Below are positions 1 through 6,111 of a stretch of 7,155 bases of DNA, piece by piece. This DNA comes from Bacteroidota bacterium (lineage in GTDB: Bacteria; Bacteroidota; Ignavibacteria; Kapaibacteriales; UBA2268), in the NCBI GenBank assembly GCA_022708005.1, contig JAKIZN010000074.1, positions 1-7,155 of the forward strand. The letters run 5' to 3'. The notes under the pieces were generated by a model that had not been told where the DNA came from, did not search any database, and saw nothing but the letters and a program-made list of their open reading frames with translations. Position numbers and translations under genes: made by a program. The stretch's first letter is position 1. Every line of letters begins with the position of its first letter.

Positions 1-97
1 TCCAAAATGATGGCTTTACTAAAAAAAGTTCAATGTAGGCGATTTATGAAGGTCATTTTTTCTAAAAAAATTTCAATAGTACTTATGAGACAGCCCC
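1..97. mobile_element. MITE-like element, partial copy cut by the window edge
   Basis: These 97 bases match positions 2818-2916 almost base for base. The differences are a few substitutions near 17-30 and changes in the length of A and T runs. The element ends at 82-97 in CTTATGAGACAGCCCC, which is the same terminal repeat that closes the complete copy at 2901-2916. The other end lies outside the window. It contains no coding sequence, so if it is mobile it would depend on a transposase supplied elsewhere. The terminal sequence GGGGCTGTCTCA resembles ends I associate with some DDE-transposase insertion sequences, but I cannot assign a family from here. Confidence 0.7.
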
Positions 98-100
98 AAC

Positions 101-140
101 ATCTGGAGAGCCGCTAATAGGCAATAGAAAAGTTTCTAAT
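101..140 (-). repeat. Flanking repeat module, copy 1
   Basis: Read on the minus strand, this stretch contains CTTTTCTATTGCCTATTAGC and ends in CTCCAGAT directly before GTT and the MITE terminus. It matches the modules at 2720-2766 and 6813-6860 with a few substitutions. Its 5' part, ATTAGAAA-CT-TTTCTATT, is a near-perfect small inverted repeat, also seen at 2728-2744. It begins about 20 bases past the tatC stop codon. Its function is unknown. Confidence 0.65.
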
Positions 141-160
141 GAAGTATTTGGGATAAAAAC

Positions 161-940
161 TTACTCGTCAGGAGTTTCGTTTTGCTTGGCTTCTCGCTTT
201 TTGAAAGCAGCAGCAGCCACAAATATGCTTATTTCATAAAGCACGAACAAGGGCGCTGCAAAAATTAATTGGCTAATCGGGTCTGGAGTGGGAGTTACAA
301 CTGCTGCTAAAATTAAAATGACAACAATCGAATGCCTTCTATATTTTCGCAGCATTTTCGGAGTAACAACACCTATTCGCGATAGCACAAACGAAATCAT
401 TGGCATTTCAAAAAGTATTCCAGACGCGAGCAATATCATCGTGATAAAACTAAAATATTCGTTAATATCTATTACATTTTTTATCTTATCCGTTCCGAAA
501 CTCGCGGCAAAAGATAGCATCGAAGGAATCATAACAAAATAAGAGAATGCGACCCCGCTTAAAAAGCAGATTGAAGTAAAAATGGTAATCAAAGATACCC
601 ATTTTTTCTCATTATCATAGAGCGCTGGCTCAACAAATTTCCATAACTGCAATAGCATCAAAGGGAACGAAATTATTATTCCCACGACAAAAATTACTTT
701 GAAGTATAAAAATGGCTGTCCAAATGGCTTTAAGTTTTGTAGGTCTAAATTTGCAGCATTTGCTGGCTCAAGCAGCACAAGGTTCATTATATCCGAGATA
801 AATACTGCGGAGATTATACAACCGACAACAAGCCATACCAAAGCAAACAGTATTCTTTTGCGAAGCTCTTCGATGTGGTCCCAAAAGCTAAGTTCGCCAG
901 TTTCTTCGTTTTCTTGTTCTGCTTTTACTTCGGTTGCCAT
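161..940 (-). CDS. tatC: Sec-independent (twin-arginine) protein translocase subunit TatC
   Basis: TatC is the polytopic inner-membrane core of the Tat export system. It binds the twin-arginine signal peptide of folded substrates and recruits TatA/TatB. The 259-residue length is normal for the family. The sequence shows the N-terminal HIEELRKR motif (residues 22-29), the first-periplasmic-loop to second-helix region FPLMLLQLWKFVEPALY ending in DNEKK (about 92-113), FEMP (177-180), and TPTPDPISQ (216-224) followed by a final helix. By alignment to E. coli TatC, F102 and E111 correspond to F94 and E103 of the signal-peptide binding site; E178 and D220 correspond to E170 and D211. Six hydrophobic segments are visible. 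The ends are charged: an acidic N-terminus and a lysine-rich tail. The start is an ATG with no clear Shine-Dalgarno; the stop is TAA. No tatA or tatB is adjacent. It lies downstream of the S1 gene on the same strand, 144 bases away, with an inverted repeat between them, so co-transcription is uncertain. Confidence 0.96.
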   Translation of the reverse strand: MATEVKAEQENEETGELSFWDHIEELRKRILFALVWLVVGCIISAVFISDIMNLVLLEPANAANLDLQNLKPFGQPFLYFKVIFVVGIIISFPLMLLQLWKFVEPALYDNEKKWVSLITIFTSICFLSGVAFSYFVMIPSMLSFAASFGTDKIKNVIDINEYFSFITMILLASGILFEMPMISFVLSRIGVVTPKMLRKYRRHSIVVILILAAVVTPTPDPISQLIFAAPLFVLYEISIFVAAAAFKKREAKQNETPDE

Positions 941-1011
941 ATATTTTCAATTTAGCAATAAGCCAATATGATTAAATTTATAGAAAAATGCCTTATCGAG
1001 CGAGAGTTATT

Positions 1012-1069
1012 AGATAGCAAATAGCGGAAACTCGTGTTTGCCACAAAGCTATCCGCTATCTGCTAATCT
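1012..1069. repeat. Large imperfect inverted repeat between the S1 gene and tatC (possible terminator)
   Basis: The arms at 1012-1028 and 1052-1069 pair over about 16 bases, with one mismatch and one bulged base (left arm core AGCAAATAGCGGA). They enclose a 23-base loop that itself holds a short TTTG/CAAA repeat. The repeat begins about 16 bases past the S1 stop codon on the minus strand. It could form a transcription terminator or mRNA 3'-end structure, but no T tract follows directly, so a rho-independent terminator is only weakly supported. Confidence 0.5.
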
Positions 1070-1084
1070 TACTGCAATATATAC

Positions 1085-2578
1085 CTATTTGGTTTGGTCT
1101 ATCAAAGTTTCTTTCATAGAATCTGGTAGCAAGTCCGACAGCGAGAAAGAGCCAGATGGCGTTTCGGTAGTTACCTGCGGCTGCTTAGGTTCGCGCCTTT
1201 TGCCTTGTGGGCGTTCACTGTCTCTGCTTCTTTCAGCTTGTGCAATTTCAGATTCATCTAATTTTGGCTCGATAATAACAGATTCCTGCTCAACAATAAC
1301 GTCTGATATAAGAATTTCAATTTTATCGCCAATGTTATAAGGGATTTTCTTGCCGCGTGGTAGTTGTCTCATTTTGCTGCGTGGCATAAATCCATCAACC
1401 TCGCCCTCGATTGTTACTACGCAACCTTGTGGCATCACTTGCTTTACTGTGCCATTGAAAGCATTCCCAATTACAAATTTATCTTTAATTCCTTCCCAAG
1501 GATTGGCTTGCATTCTCTTGTATGATAAGTGCATTGTGTTTTTTTCTTCGGAAATGCTGATTACTTGCACTTCAATTTCTTCGCCAATTTTTAAAACTTC
1601 TGATGGGTGTTTGATTCGCTTTGTCCAAGATAACTCGGCTACTCTCAAAAGCCCATCTATGCCCTTATCGACCTCAACATAAGCTCCAAAATCGGTAAAC
1701 CTTCTAACTGTCCCTTTCACGTTTGTCCCGACTGTATATTTAGCTTCCACTCCTTCCCAAGGCGATTTCTCAAACTCTTTCCTGCTCAAAGCAATTCTAT
1801 TTCTCTCTTGGTCTATTTCGACTACGACAGCTTTCATAATATCGCCAAGCTTAGCGAATGCCTTTGTATCTTCGACGTGAACTTGCGAAAGTCTCGAAAT
1901 ATGTATCAAACCTTCTATGCCACCTAAATCTAAGAAAATACCAAATGAAGCAATTGATGATACTGGTCCTTCGACTATATCGCCAACTTTGATAGAAGAC
2001 CATACTTCGCTGCCAATAGCTTTTTTGCGGCTGACGATAACAGTTTTCCTATTGTCTTCATCTTCTGAAAGCTCGTGTATATGCACTTTTAATGTTTTTC
2101 CAATAGACTCGGTTAGTTCTTCCTCAGTGGGATTGCGTCGCGAGCCAAAATGCGAGGTTGGCAAGAAAATTGGAATGTCGTCAAACATAACTCTCAGTCC
2201 ACCTTTTATTCTGCTATTTACCACTACTTCAATAGCTTCGCCGCTTTCGTTAGCTTGTTTCAATTTTGCAAAAGACTCATCGAACTGTCTTTGCTTTTCT
2301 TCGGCTAACCGCTTGTTTTCAGCGGCAACTTTAGCCTTCTCTTCATCATTTTGAGTATTGGAAGGCTCTGCAACGGGTGCGTCTGCAGCTTGAACTTCGG
2401 GATCAGCCGCTTCCGGCTGCACAGGCGCCTCTGCAACGGGCTCAGCCTCCGTTGGCTTTTGCAAATCAGCACTTTGCTCAACTTCCGCTGGTTCAGCTGC
2501 AACCTCCGTGTTCAAGTTTTTTGTTTCGTCAATTTGTTCGTTAATTAATGGTTCGTTAGTATTTTCAATGTTTGACAT
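1085..2578 (-). CDS. S1-domain RNA-binding protein, probable 30S ribosomal protein S1
   Basis: A protein of about 497 residues with four consecutive S1 (OB-fold) RNA-binding domains, a family that helps the 30S subunit bind and unfold mRNA. Numbered from the upstream GTG at 2587, an acidic Ala/Pro/Glu-rich tail (to about 115) has a charged, possibly helical end. Then come a divergent S1 domain (about 117-188), a well-preserved one (199-271, FGIFLDLGGIEGLIHIS), another (286-357, DFGAYVEVDKGIDGLL) and a looser fourth (372-441, GEVDGFMPRS). Domains 2-4 are linked by similar connectors, SPWEGVEAKY and NPWEGIKDKF, which points to domain duplication. A basic Arg/Lys/Pro stretch (about 452-471) precedes the C-terminus. 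Classical S1 has six domains, so this is a shorter form; a general S1-like RNA-binding protein is the alternative. I chose the ATG at 2578. An in-frame GTG three codons upstream (2587) is also possible; neither has a convincing Shine-Dalgarno, a situation reported as common for Bacteroidota. The stop is TAG. Confidence 0.88.
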   Translation of the reverse strand: MSNIENTNEPLINEQIDETKNLNTEVAAEPAEVEQSADLQKPTEAEPVAEAPVQPEAADPEVQAADAPVAEPSNTQNDEEKAKVAAENKRLAEEKQRQFDESFAKLKQANESGEAIEVVVNSRIKGGLRVMFDDIPIFLPTSHFGSRRNPTEEELTESIGKTLKVHIHELSEDEDNRKTVIVSRKKAIGSEVWSSIKVGDIVEGPVSSIASFGIFLDLGGIEGLIHISRLSQVHVEDTKAFAKLGDIMKAVVVEIDQERNRIALSRKEFEKSPWEGVEAKYTVGTNVKGTVRRFTDFGAYVEVDKGIDGLLRVAELSWTKRIKHPSEVLKIGEEIEVQVISISEEKNTMHLSYKRMQANPWEGIKDKFVIGNAFNGTVKQVMPQGCVVTIEGEVDGFMPRSKMRQLPRGKKIPYNIGDKIEILISDVIVEQESVIIEPKLDESEIAQAERSRDSERPQGKRREPKQPQVTTETPSGSFSLSDLLPDSMKETLIDQTK

Positions 2579-2719
2579 TTGTCGCACCCAACTATAATAA
2601 ATTCTACAAATATTTATAAGCTTTACATAAAATGTAAGACTTCAAAAATACTGAATTTTTATGATTAAATAAAATAATATTTTGAAAAGCGAACACTATT
2701 ATCAAATAATTTATGCAAA

Positions 2720-2766
2720 ATAATGCAATAGAAACTTTTCCATTGTCTATTCGCTGTTTTCCAGAT
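2720..2766 (+). repeat. Flanking repeat module, copy 2
   Basis: Starts with ATAATGCAA, runs through CATTGTCTATTCGCTG and ends TTTTCCAGAT exactly at the left end of the complete MITE-like element. It aligns nearly end to end with 6813-6860, and with the minus strand of 101-140. AATAGAAA-CT-TTTCCATT near its start is a small inverted repeat with one mismatch. It lies between the divergent S1 and pepT genes. No coding potential is visible. Confidence 0.7.
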
Positions 2767-2916
2767 GGGGCTGTCTCATAAGGGTAAAAATCATCTAAAA
2801 TTGATAAAAACAAACCATCCAAAATGATGGCTTGACTAAAAAAAAACTCAATGTAGGCGATTTATGAAGGTCATTTTTTTCTAAAAAAATTTCAATAGTA
2901 CTTATGAGACAGCCCC
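2767..2916. mobile_element. Complete 150-bp MITE-like element with 16-bp terminal inverted repeats
   Basis: The ends GGGGCTGTCTCATAAG (2767-2782) and CTTATGAGACAGCCCC (2901-2916) are perfect 16-base inverted repeats. The interior is AT-rich with no credible reading frame, and the last 99 bases are nearly identical to window positions 1-97, so the element is repeated at least twice within 3 kb. Small size, perfect termini, absence of coding sequence and multiple copies are the standard marks of a miniature inverted-repeat transposable element. No clear target-site duplication is visible: the left flank is CCAGAT and the right flank AACTTAAAGCC. The full source transposon is not in the window. 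Confidence 0.8.
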
Positions 2917-2937
2917 AACTTAAAGCCAAAAAGCAAC

Positions 2938-3055
2938 GACCCTGAAAGGGTCAAATGTTTGTAGTAATGAATAATCGGCGATTTATACGACTCCGTAGGA
3001 GTCGCATTAGGTTATGCAATCTTATTTTCTACAAACATCAAATCCCTTCGGGATT
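2938..3055. repeat. Nested triple-hairpin repeat element
   Basis: Three short G/C-tipped palindromes sit in a symmetrical arrangement. The first is GACCCTGAAAGGGTC (2938-2952). The second is CGACTCCGTAGGAGTCG (2988-3004, 7-bp arms, 3-base loop). The third is AATCCCTTCGGGATT (3041-3055, 6-bp arms). The middle hairpin is enclosed by a perfect 10-bp inverted repeat, ATGTTTGTAG (2955-2964) and CTACAAACAT (3029-3038), and the two outer hairpins abut the outside of these arms within a few bases. The whole unit could fold as a multi-branched structure in RNA or a cruciform in DNA. It resembles REP/BIME-type intergenic repeats in general architecture. No coding sequence is seen in it. Confidence 0.65.
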
Positions 3056-3071
3056 AAAACAAAAAAAAAGA

Positions 3072-3091
3072 CAAGGGGACATGCCTCCTTG
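3072..3091. repeat. 20-bp imperfect palindrome
   Basis: CAAGGGGACATGCCTCCTTG reads nearly the same on both strands (CAAGG outer arms, CATG centre, two mismatched pairs between). It lies between the triple-hairpin element and the hairpin at 3113-3140. It could be a protein-binding site or a repeat remnant; neither can be decided here. Confidence 0.3.
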
Positions 3092-3112
3092 CCTAAATAA
3101 ATTAACGCAACC

Positions 3113-3140
3113 GTAGAGACGCAATATTTTGCGTTTCTAC
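3113..3140. repeat. Hairpin repeat GTAGAGACGCAA...TTGCGTTTCTAC
   Basis: The 12-bp arms at 3113-3124 and 3129-3140 pair fully except for one G-T wobble, around a 4-base TATT loop. Similar GTAGAGACGCAA-type palindromes are, as I recall, common dispersed repeats in cyanobacterial and other genomes, so this is more likely a dispersed palindromic repeat than a pepT regulator. It stands about 200 bases before the pepT start, and no T tract follows. Confidence 0.5.
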
Positions 3141-3339
3141 AAAAATACAATATCACAAATAAAATACCTCCTTACTCCGAACCACCTATCGCTAATTCGA
3201 TGCAAATACCCGCAAGTTTTCGGAATTTTTGTGATATTTTAAAAATATTAGCACTTTAAGTTAAAAACTAAAGAAATTTTTCATATTTTTAACAATCTGT
3301 ATTAAGCAATTTTTATTTATTTATTTTAAGGTTAAAAAG
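3141..3339 (+). other. AT-rich leader region of pepT
   Basis: About 200 bases without a gene lead into pepT. The second half is very AT-rich, with TATTTT and TTAAAA tracts and a small AT-only inverted repeat near 3232-3250. I cannot point to a convincing sigma-70 or Bacteroidota-type (TTG / TAnnTTTG) promoter pair, though transcription of pepT must presumably begin here or further upstream. A weak Shine-Dalgarno-like AAGG lies about 10 bases before the pepT ATG. Confidence 0.35.
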
Positions 3340-4590
3340 ATGAAAGAAAAATTGATCGAAAAACTCGTCAGATATGTCAAAGTTGATACTCAAGCAGATC
3401 CAAATTCAGAGACATTCCCATCTTCAATGAAGCAATTCGACCTACAAAAAATATTATTAGCAGAGCTAACAGCGCTCGGCATTAAAGATGCTGAACTCGA
3501 CGATAAATGCTACTTGATGGCAACTATTCCGTCAAATCTGCCGCCTTCTCACCCAGCGTACAACAAAGTGCCTGTGATTGGCTTTGTAGCTCACGTTGAT
3601 ACCGCACCAGATGTAAGCGGAGCAAACGTAAAGCCTAATATCATTGAAAATTATCAAGGCGGCGACATAGTTTTGCCCGGCGATAATTCAATTGTCATCA
3701 CAGAAGCCGAAAACCCAAATTTGAAAAACTGCATTGGGCATACAATTATTACAACCGATGGCACAACCTTATTAGGTTCAGATGATAAATCTGGCGTTAC
3801 TGCTATTATGCAGTTAGTCGAAATGTTGAAAGATAATAGCGAAATATTGCACGGCGATATACGAATTTGCTTTACCCCAGATGAAGAAATTGGTCAAGGC
3901 ACAAAGTATTTTAACCTCGAAAAGTTCGGTGCGAAATATGCTTATACGATTGATGGCGATATGCCCGGCGAGCTAAACAAGGAAACTTTTAGCGCCGATG
4001 CAGCTGTAATTCGCGCTTACGGGCGCGATATTCATCCGGGCACTGCCAAAGATATTATGGTTAATTCAATCAGGGCTATTGCCGATATTATCACGCGTAT
4101 GCCCAAGGACATGGCGCCCGAGACAACTGAAGGCTACGAGCCATATATTCACCCGCATACCCTCGAAGGCAGTATTTCTAAATCGGAACTAAAAATTTTA
4201 TTCCGCGATTTCAAGACAGAAGGGCTGGCAGTTCAGAAAGAAATTCTCGAAAAAATCATCGCAGAAGTTCGACCGCTTTACCCGAAAACGCAAATCGAAT
4301 TAGAAGTAAAAGTGCAATATAGAAATATGCACGACAGCCTGATGGGATGCCCAGAAGTGCTGGATAATCTTTGGGATGCAGCCACACGCGCAGGAGTAGA
4401 GCCATATTGGAAGCCTATTCGCGGGGGAACTGACGGCTCGCGATTGACTGAAATGGGACTGCCGACGCCTAATATTTACACCGGTGGGCAAAATTTCCAT
4501 GCTCGCACCGAATGGGTGTCTATCGACGGGCTGCAAAAAGCAGTCGAGACAATGCTCGAAATATGCAAGATATACGTTGAAAGAGCTTGA
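3340..4590 (+). CDS. pepT: Peptidase T (tripeptide aminopeptidase, M20B family)
   Basis: A cytosolic two-zinc aminopeptidase that removes the N-terminal residue from tripeptides. At 416 residues it is close to the family's usual length. All expected metal and catalytic residues are visible. AHVDTAPD holds H85 (zinc) and D87. LLGSDDKSG holds the bridging D148. TPDEEIGQG holds the catalytic base E182 and zinc ligand E183. TIDGD holds D205. GGQNFHARTE, near the C-terminus, holds the last zinc ligand, H387. These correspond by alignment to H78, D80, D140, E173, E174, D196 and H379 of enterobacterial PepT. The dimerisation (lid) domain is the middle part, about 210-325, including the HPGTAKDIMVNS segment (232-243). 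The start ATG is the first in frame and matches the usual N-terminus (a short amphipathic segment before the VDT motif). The stop is TGA. The OPT transporter gene follows 51 bases later with no terminator between, so an operon for peptide use is likely. Confidence 0.97.
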   Translation: MKEKLIEKLVRYVKVDTQADPNSETFPSSMKQFDLQKILLAELTALGIKDAELDDKCYLMATIPSNLPPSHPAYNKVPVIGFVAHVDTAPDVSGANVKPNIIENYQGGDIVLPGDNSIVITEAENPNLKNCIGHTIITTDGTTLLGSDDKSGVTAIMQLVEMLKDNSEILHGDIRICFTPDEEIGQGTKYFNLEKFGAKYAYTIDGDMPGELNKETFSADAAVIRAYGRDIHPGTAKDIMVNSIRAIADIITRMPKDMAPETTEGYEPYIHPHTLEGSISKSELKILFRDFKTEGLAVQKEILEKIIAEVRPLYPKTQIELEVKVQYRNMHDSLMGCPEVLDNLWDAATRAGVEPYWKPIRGGTDGSRLTEMGLPTPNIYTGGQNFHARTEWVSIDGLQKAVETMLEICKIYVERA

Positions 4591-4630
4591 TTTTATTGAT
4601 GAAAAAGTTGCACTGAAAAATCATAAATTT

Positions 4631-4637
4631 AAGGAGT
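4631..4637 (+). promoter_or_regulatory. Ribosome binding site of the OPT transporter gene
   Basis: AAGGAGT lies four bases upstream of the ATG at 4642. It is the only strong Shine-Dalgarno sequence seen before any start in this window and fixes that start. It fits translation of a second cistron on a pepT-OPT message. Confidence 0.7.
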
Positions 4638-4641
4638 CTTA

Positions 4642-6069
4642 ATGGATATTCAAACAGAAAAAAGTAGTTTGCCCGAAAATGCTTACCGCGAATTAGCCCC
4701 GGGCGAAGAGTACAAACCCGTTATGCCAGCAAATTTGGTCTTTCCAGAAGTTACCATGTGGTCTGTTTTCTGGGGCTTGCTTATGGCTGTCATATTTTCA
4801 GCTGCCGCCGCATATTCGGGACTAAAAATAGGGCAAGTATTTGAAGCAGCGATACCTATATCGATTATCGCTGTTGGCATCTCAAATTTTGCAAAAAAGA
4901 AAAATGCTCTCGGGCAAAATGTAATTATCCAATCAATCGGCGCCAGCTCTGGAGTGATAGTCGCAGGTGCTGTTTTTACCATACCGGCGCTTTATATTTT
5001 AAAGCTCGATGTAAAATTCTTTCAAATATTTTTCTCGTCGCTCTTTGGTGGCTTTCTTGGAATATTATTTTTAATTCCATTTAGAAAATATTTCGTCAAA
5101 GATATGCACGGAAAATTCCCCTTCCCCGAAGCTACAGCCACAACTGAGATCCTAATCACTGGCGAAAAAGGTGGCAATCAAGCAGGCATACTAATCACAA
5201 GCGGTTTAGTTGGCGGTCTGTTCGATTTTATGTTTTCCACTCTTCGCTTATGGGAGGAAGTTATAACTTCGCGCGTTGTGCCAGTTGGCGAATATATAGC
5301 GGAGAAAGTGAAATTAGTATTCCAATTCAACGTTTCTGCGATGATTGTAGCTTTTGGCTATCTTGTAGGGTTGAAATTCGCTACAATTATAACAGTCGGC
5401 TCGTTGCTCTCGTGGTGGGTATTTATCCCGCTGATTGCACACATCGGAAATGTTGCAGCCGGCGGTGGTGCGAATATCTTTGCAAGCATGAGCCCCGAAA
5501 TTATCTTCCGCGACTACGTTCGGCATATCGGCATCGGCGCTATCGCAATGGCGGGCATTATCGGCATCCTGAAATCATCAAAGGTAATAGGTTCGGCATT
5601 TGTCCTTGCTTATAACGGCATAACTGGCAAAAATAAAGCTACTGACGATGGCAGCGAACTTCGCACTCAAAAAGACATGAAAATGACATTTGTGGTTATG
5701 CTCAGTTTGCTCACCATTATCGCTATATTCATATTCCTTGCGACTGGCTTGAGCATTACAATATATCAAGCTGTAATAGCTTTGCTAACAGTTATAATTA
5801 TAGCTTTCCTATTCACAACAGTAGCCGCAAACGCTATAGCAATCGTGGGAACTAACCCTGTTTCTGGTATGACACTTATGACGCTTATTTTGTCATCTTT
5901 TGTGCTAACACAAGTTGGACTTGTCGGCAAACAAGGTATGCTCAGTGCTTTGATTATCGGAGGCGTAGTTTGCACGGCTTTATCGATGGCAGGCGGATTT
6001 ATTACTGACTTGAAAGTTGGCTATTGGCTTGGTTCTTCCCCATTGAAGCAGCAATCTTGGAAGTTCTAG
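4642..6069 (+). CDS. OPT-family oligopeptide transporter, N-terminal part (gene interrupted by in-frame TAG)
   Basis: This is the first 475 codons of an oligopeptide transporter (OPT) family secondary transporter, a multi-spanning inner-membrane protein that imports short peptides, probably with protons. Some family members carry metal chelates instead. Family motifs in order: AAYSGLKIGQVFEAAIP (about 56-72), NVIIQSIGASSGVIVAGA with VFTIPAL (93-117), FPFPEATATTEIL (159-171), SLLSWWVFIPLI (254-265), VGTNPVSGMTLMTLIL (402-417) and GGFITDLKVGYWLGSSPLKQQ in the 450-471 region. Many hydrophobic segments are visible. A hydrophilic loop at about 326-347 separates two halves. The frame stops at TAG (6067-6069), just after a conserved loop and at the start of the next membrane helix, well short of the usual 650-700 residues. 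The frame continues intact to 6729 with the rest of the family's motifs, so this is half of a broken or recoded gene and not a natural short protein. It follows pepT in a likely operon. Confidence 0.9.
   Translation: MDIQTEKSSLPENAYRELAPGEEYKPVMPANLVFPEVTMWSVFWGLLMAVIFSAAAAYSGLKIGQVFEAAIPISIIAVGISNFAKKKNALGQNVIIQSIGASSGVIVAGAVFTIPALYILKLDVKFFQIFFSSLFGGFLGILFLIPFRKYFVKDMHGKFPFPEATATTEILITGEKGGNQAGILITSGLVGGLFDFMFSTLRLWEEVITSRVVPVGEYIAEKVKLVFQFNVSAMIVAFGYLVGLKFATIITVGSLLSWWVFIPLIAHIGNVAAGGGANIFASMSPEIIFRDYVRHIGIGAIAMAGIIGILKSSKVIGSAFVLAYNGITGKNKATDDGSELRTQKDMKMTFVVMLSLLTIIAIFIFLATGLSITIYQAVIALLTVIIIAFLFTTVAANAIAIVGTNPVSGMTLMTLILSSFVLTQVGLVGKQGMLSALIIGGVVCTALSMAGGFITDLKVGYWLGSSPLKQQSWKF
6067..6069 (+). 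other. In-frame amber (TAG) codon splitting the OPT transporter gene
   Basis: The TAG at codon 476 lies in a single frame that runs from 4642 to 6729. Codons on both sides encode continuous OPT sequence: SPLKQQSWKF, then the stop, then GTVVAAATVGVVIF. From memory of related proteins, WKF-Leu-GT is the usual sequence, so a TTG to TAG change is the simplest origin; TAG is also one base from CAG, TGG, AAG and TAT/TAC. A weak 6-bp stem (AACTGT 6072-6077, ACAGTT 6091-6096) begins two bases later; it is too slight to argue for programmed readthrough. TAG ends the S1 gene and trmD in this window, so it is not globally reassigned. Confidence 0.85.
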
Positions 6070-6111
6070 GGAACTGTCGTCGCTGCTGCCACAGTTGGCG
6101 TTGTCATATTT

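Noticed and set aside
1917..2354. A 145-codon plus-strand open frame opposite the S1 gene
   Set aside because: It is rich in Ser, Leu and Phe as expected of the complement of a Glu/Lys-rich gene and lies entirely inside a well-supported coding region.
2604..2822. A 72-codon minus-strand open frame running through the flank module and MITE
   Set aside because: It spans the junction of two repeats, has no recognisable protein features, and its sequence is explained by the repeats.
2938..3140. CRISPR array
   Set aside because: The repeated units are palindromes of different sequence with unequal spacing, not identical direct repeats separated by uniform spacers.
3141..3339. Riboswitch or attenuator ahead of pepT
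   Set aside because: The leader is AT-rich with no recognisable conserved riboswitch core, leader peptide or terminator/antiterminator pair.
5250..5615. A 121-codon plus-strand frame inside the OPT gene
   Set aside because: Rich in Arg, Cys and Trp in the pattern of an out-of-frame translation of the OPT coding sequence; no family motif.
6067..6069. UAG as a reassigned sense codon, or as pyrrolysine
   Set aside because: The S1 gene and trmD in this window both end naturally at TAG with family-typical C-termini, OPT transporters are not known pyrrolysine proteins, and only a weak 6-bp stem follows.
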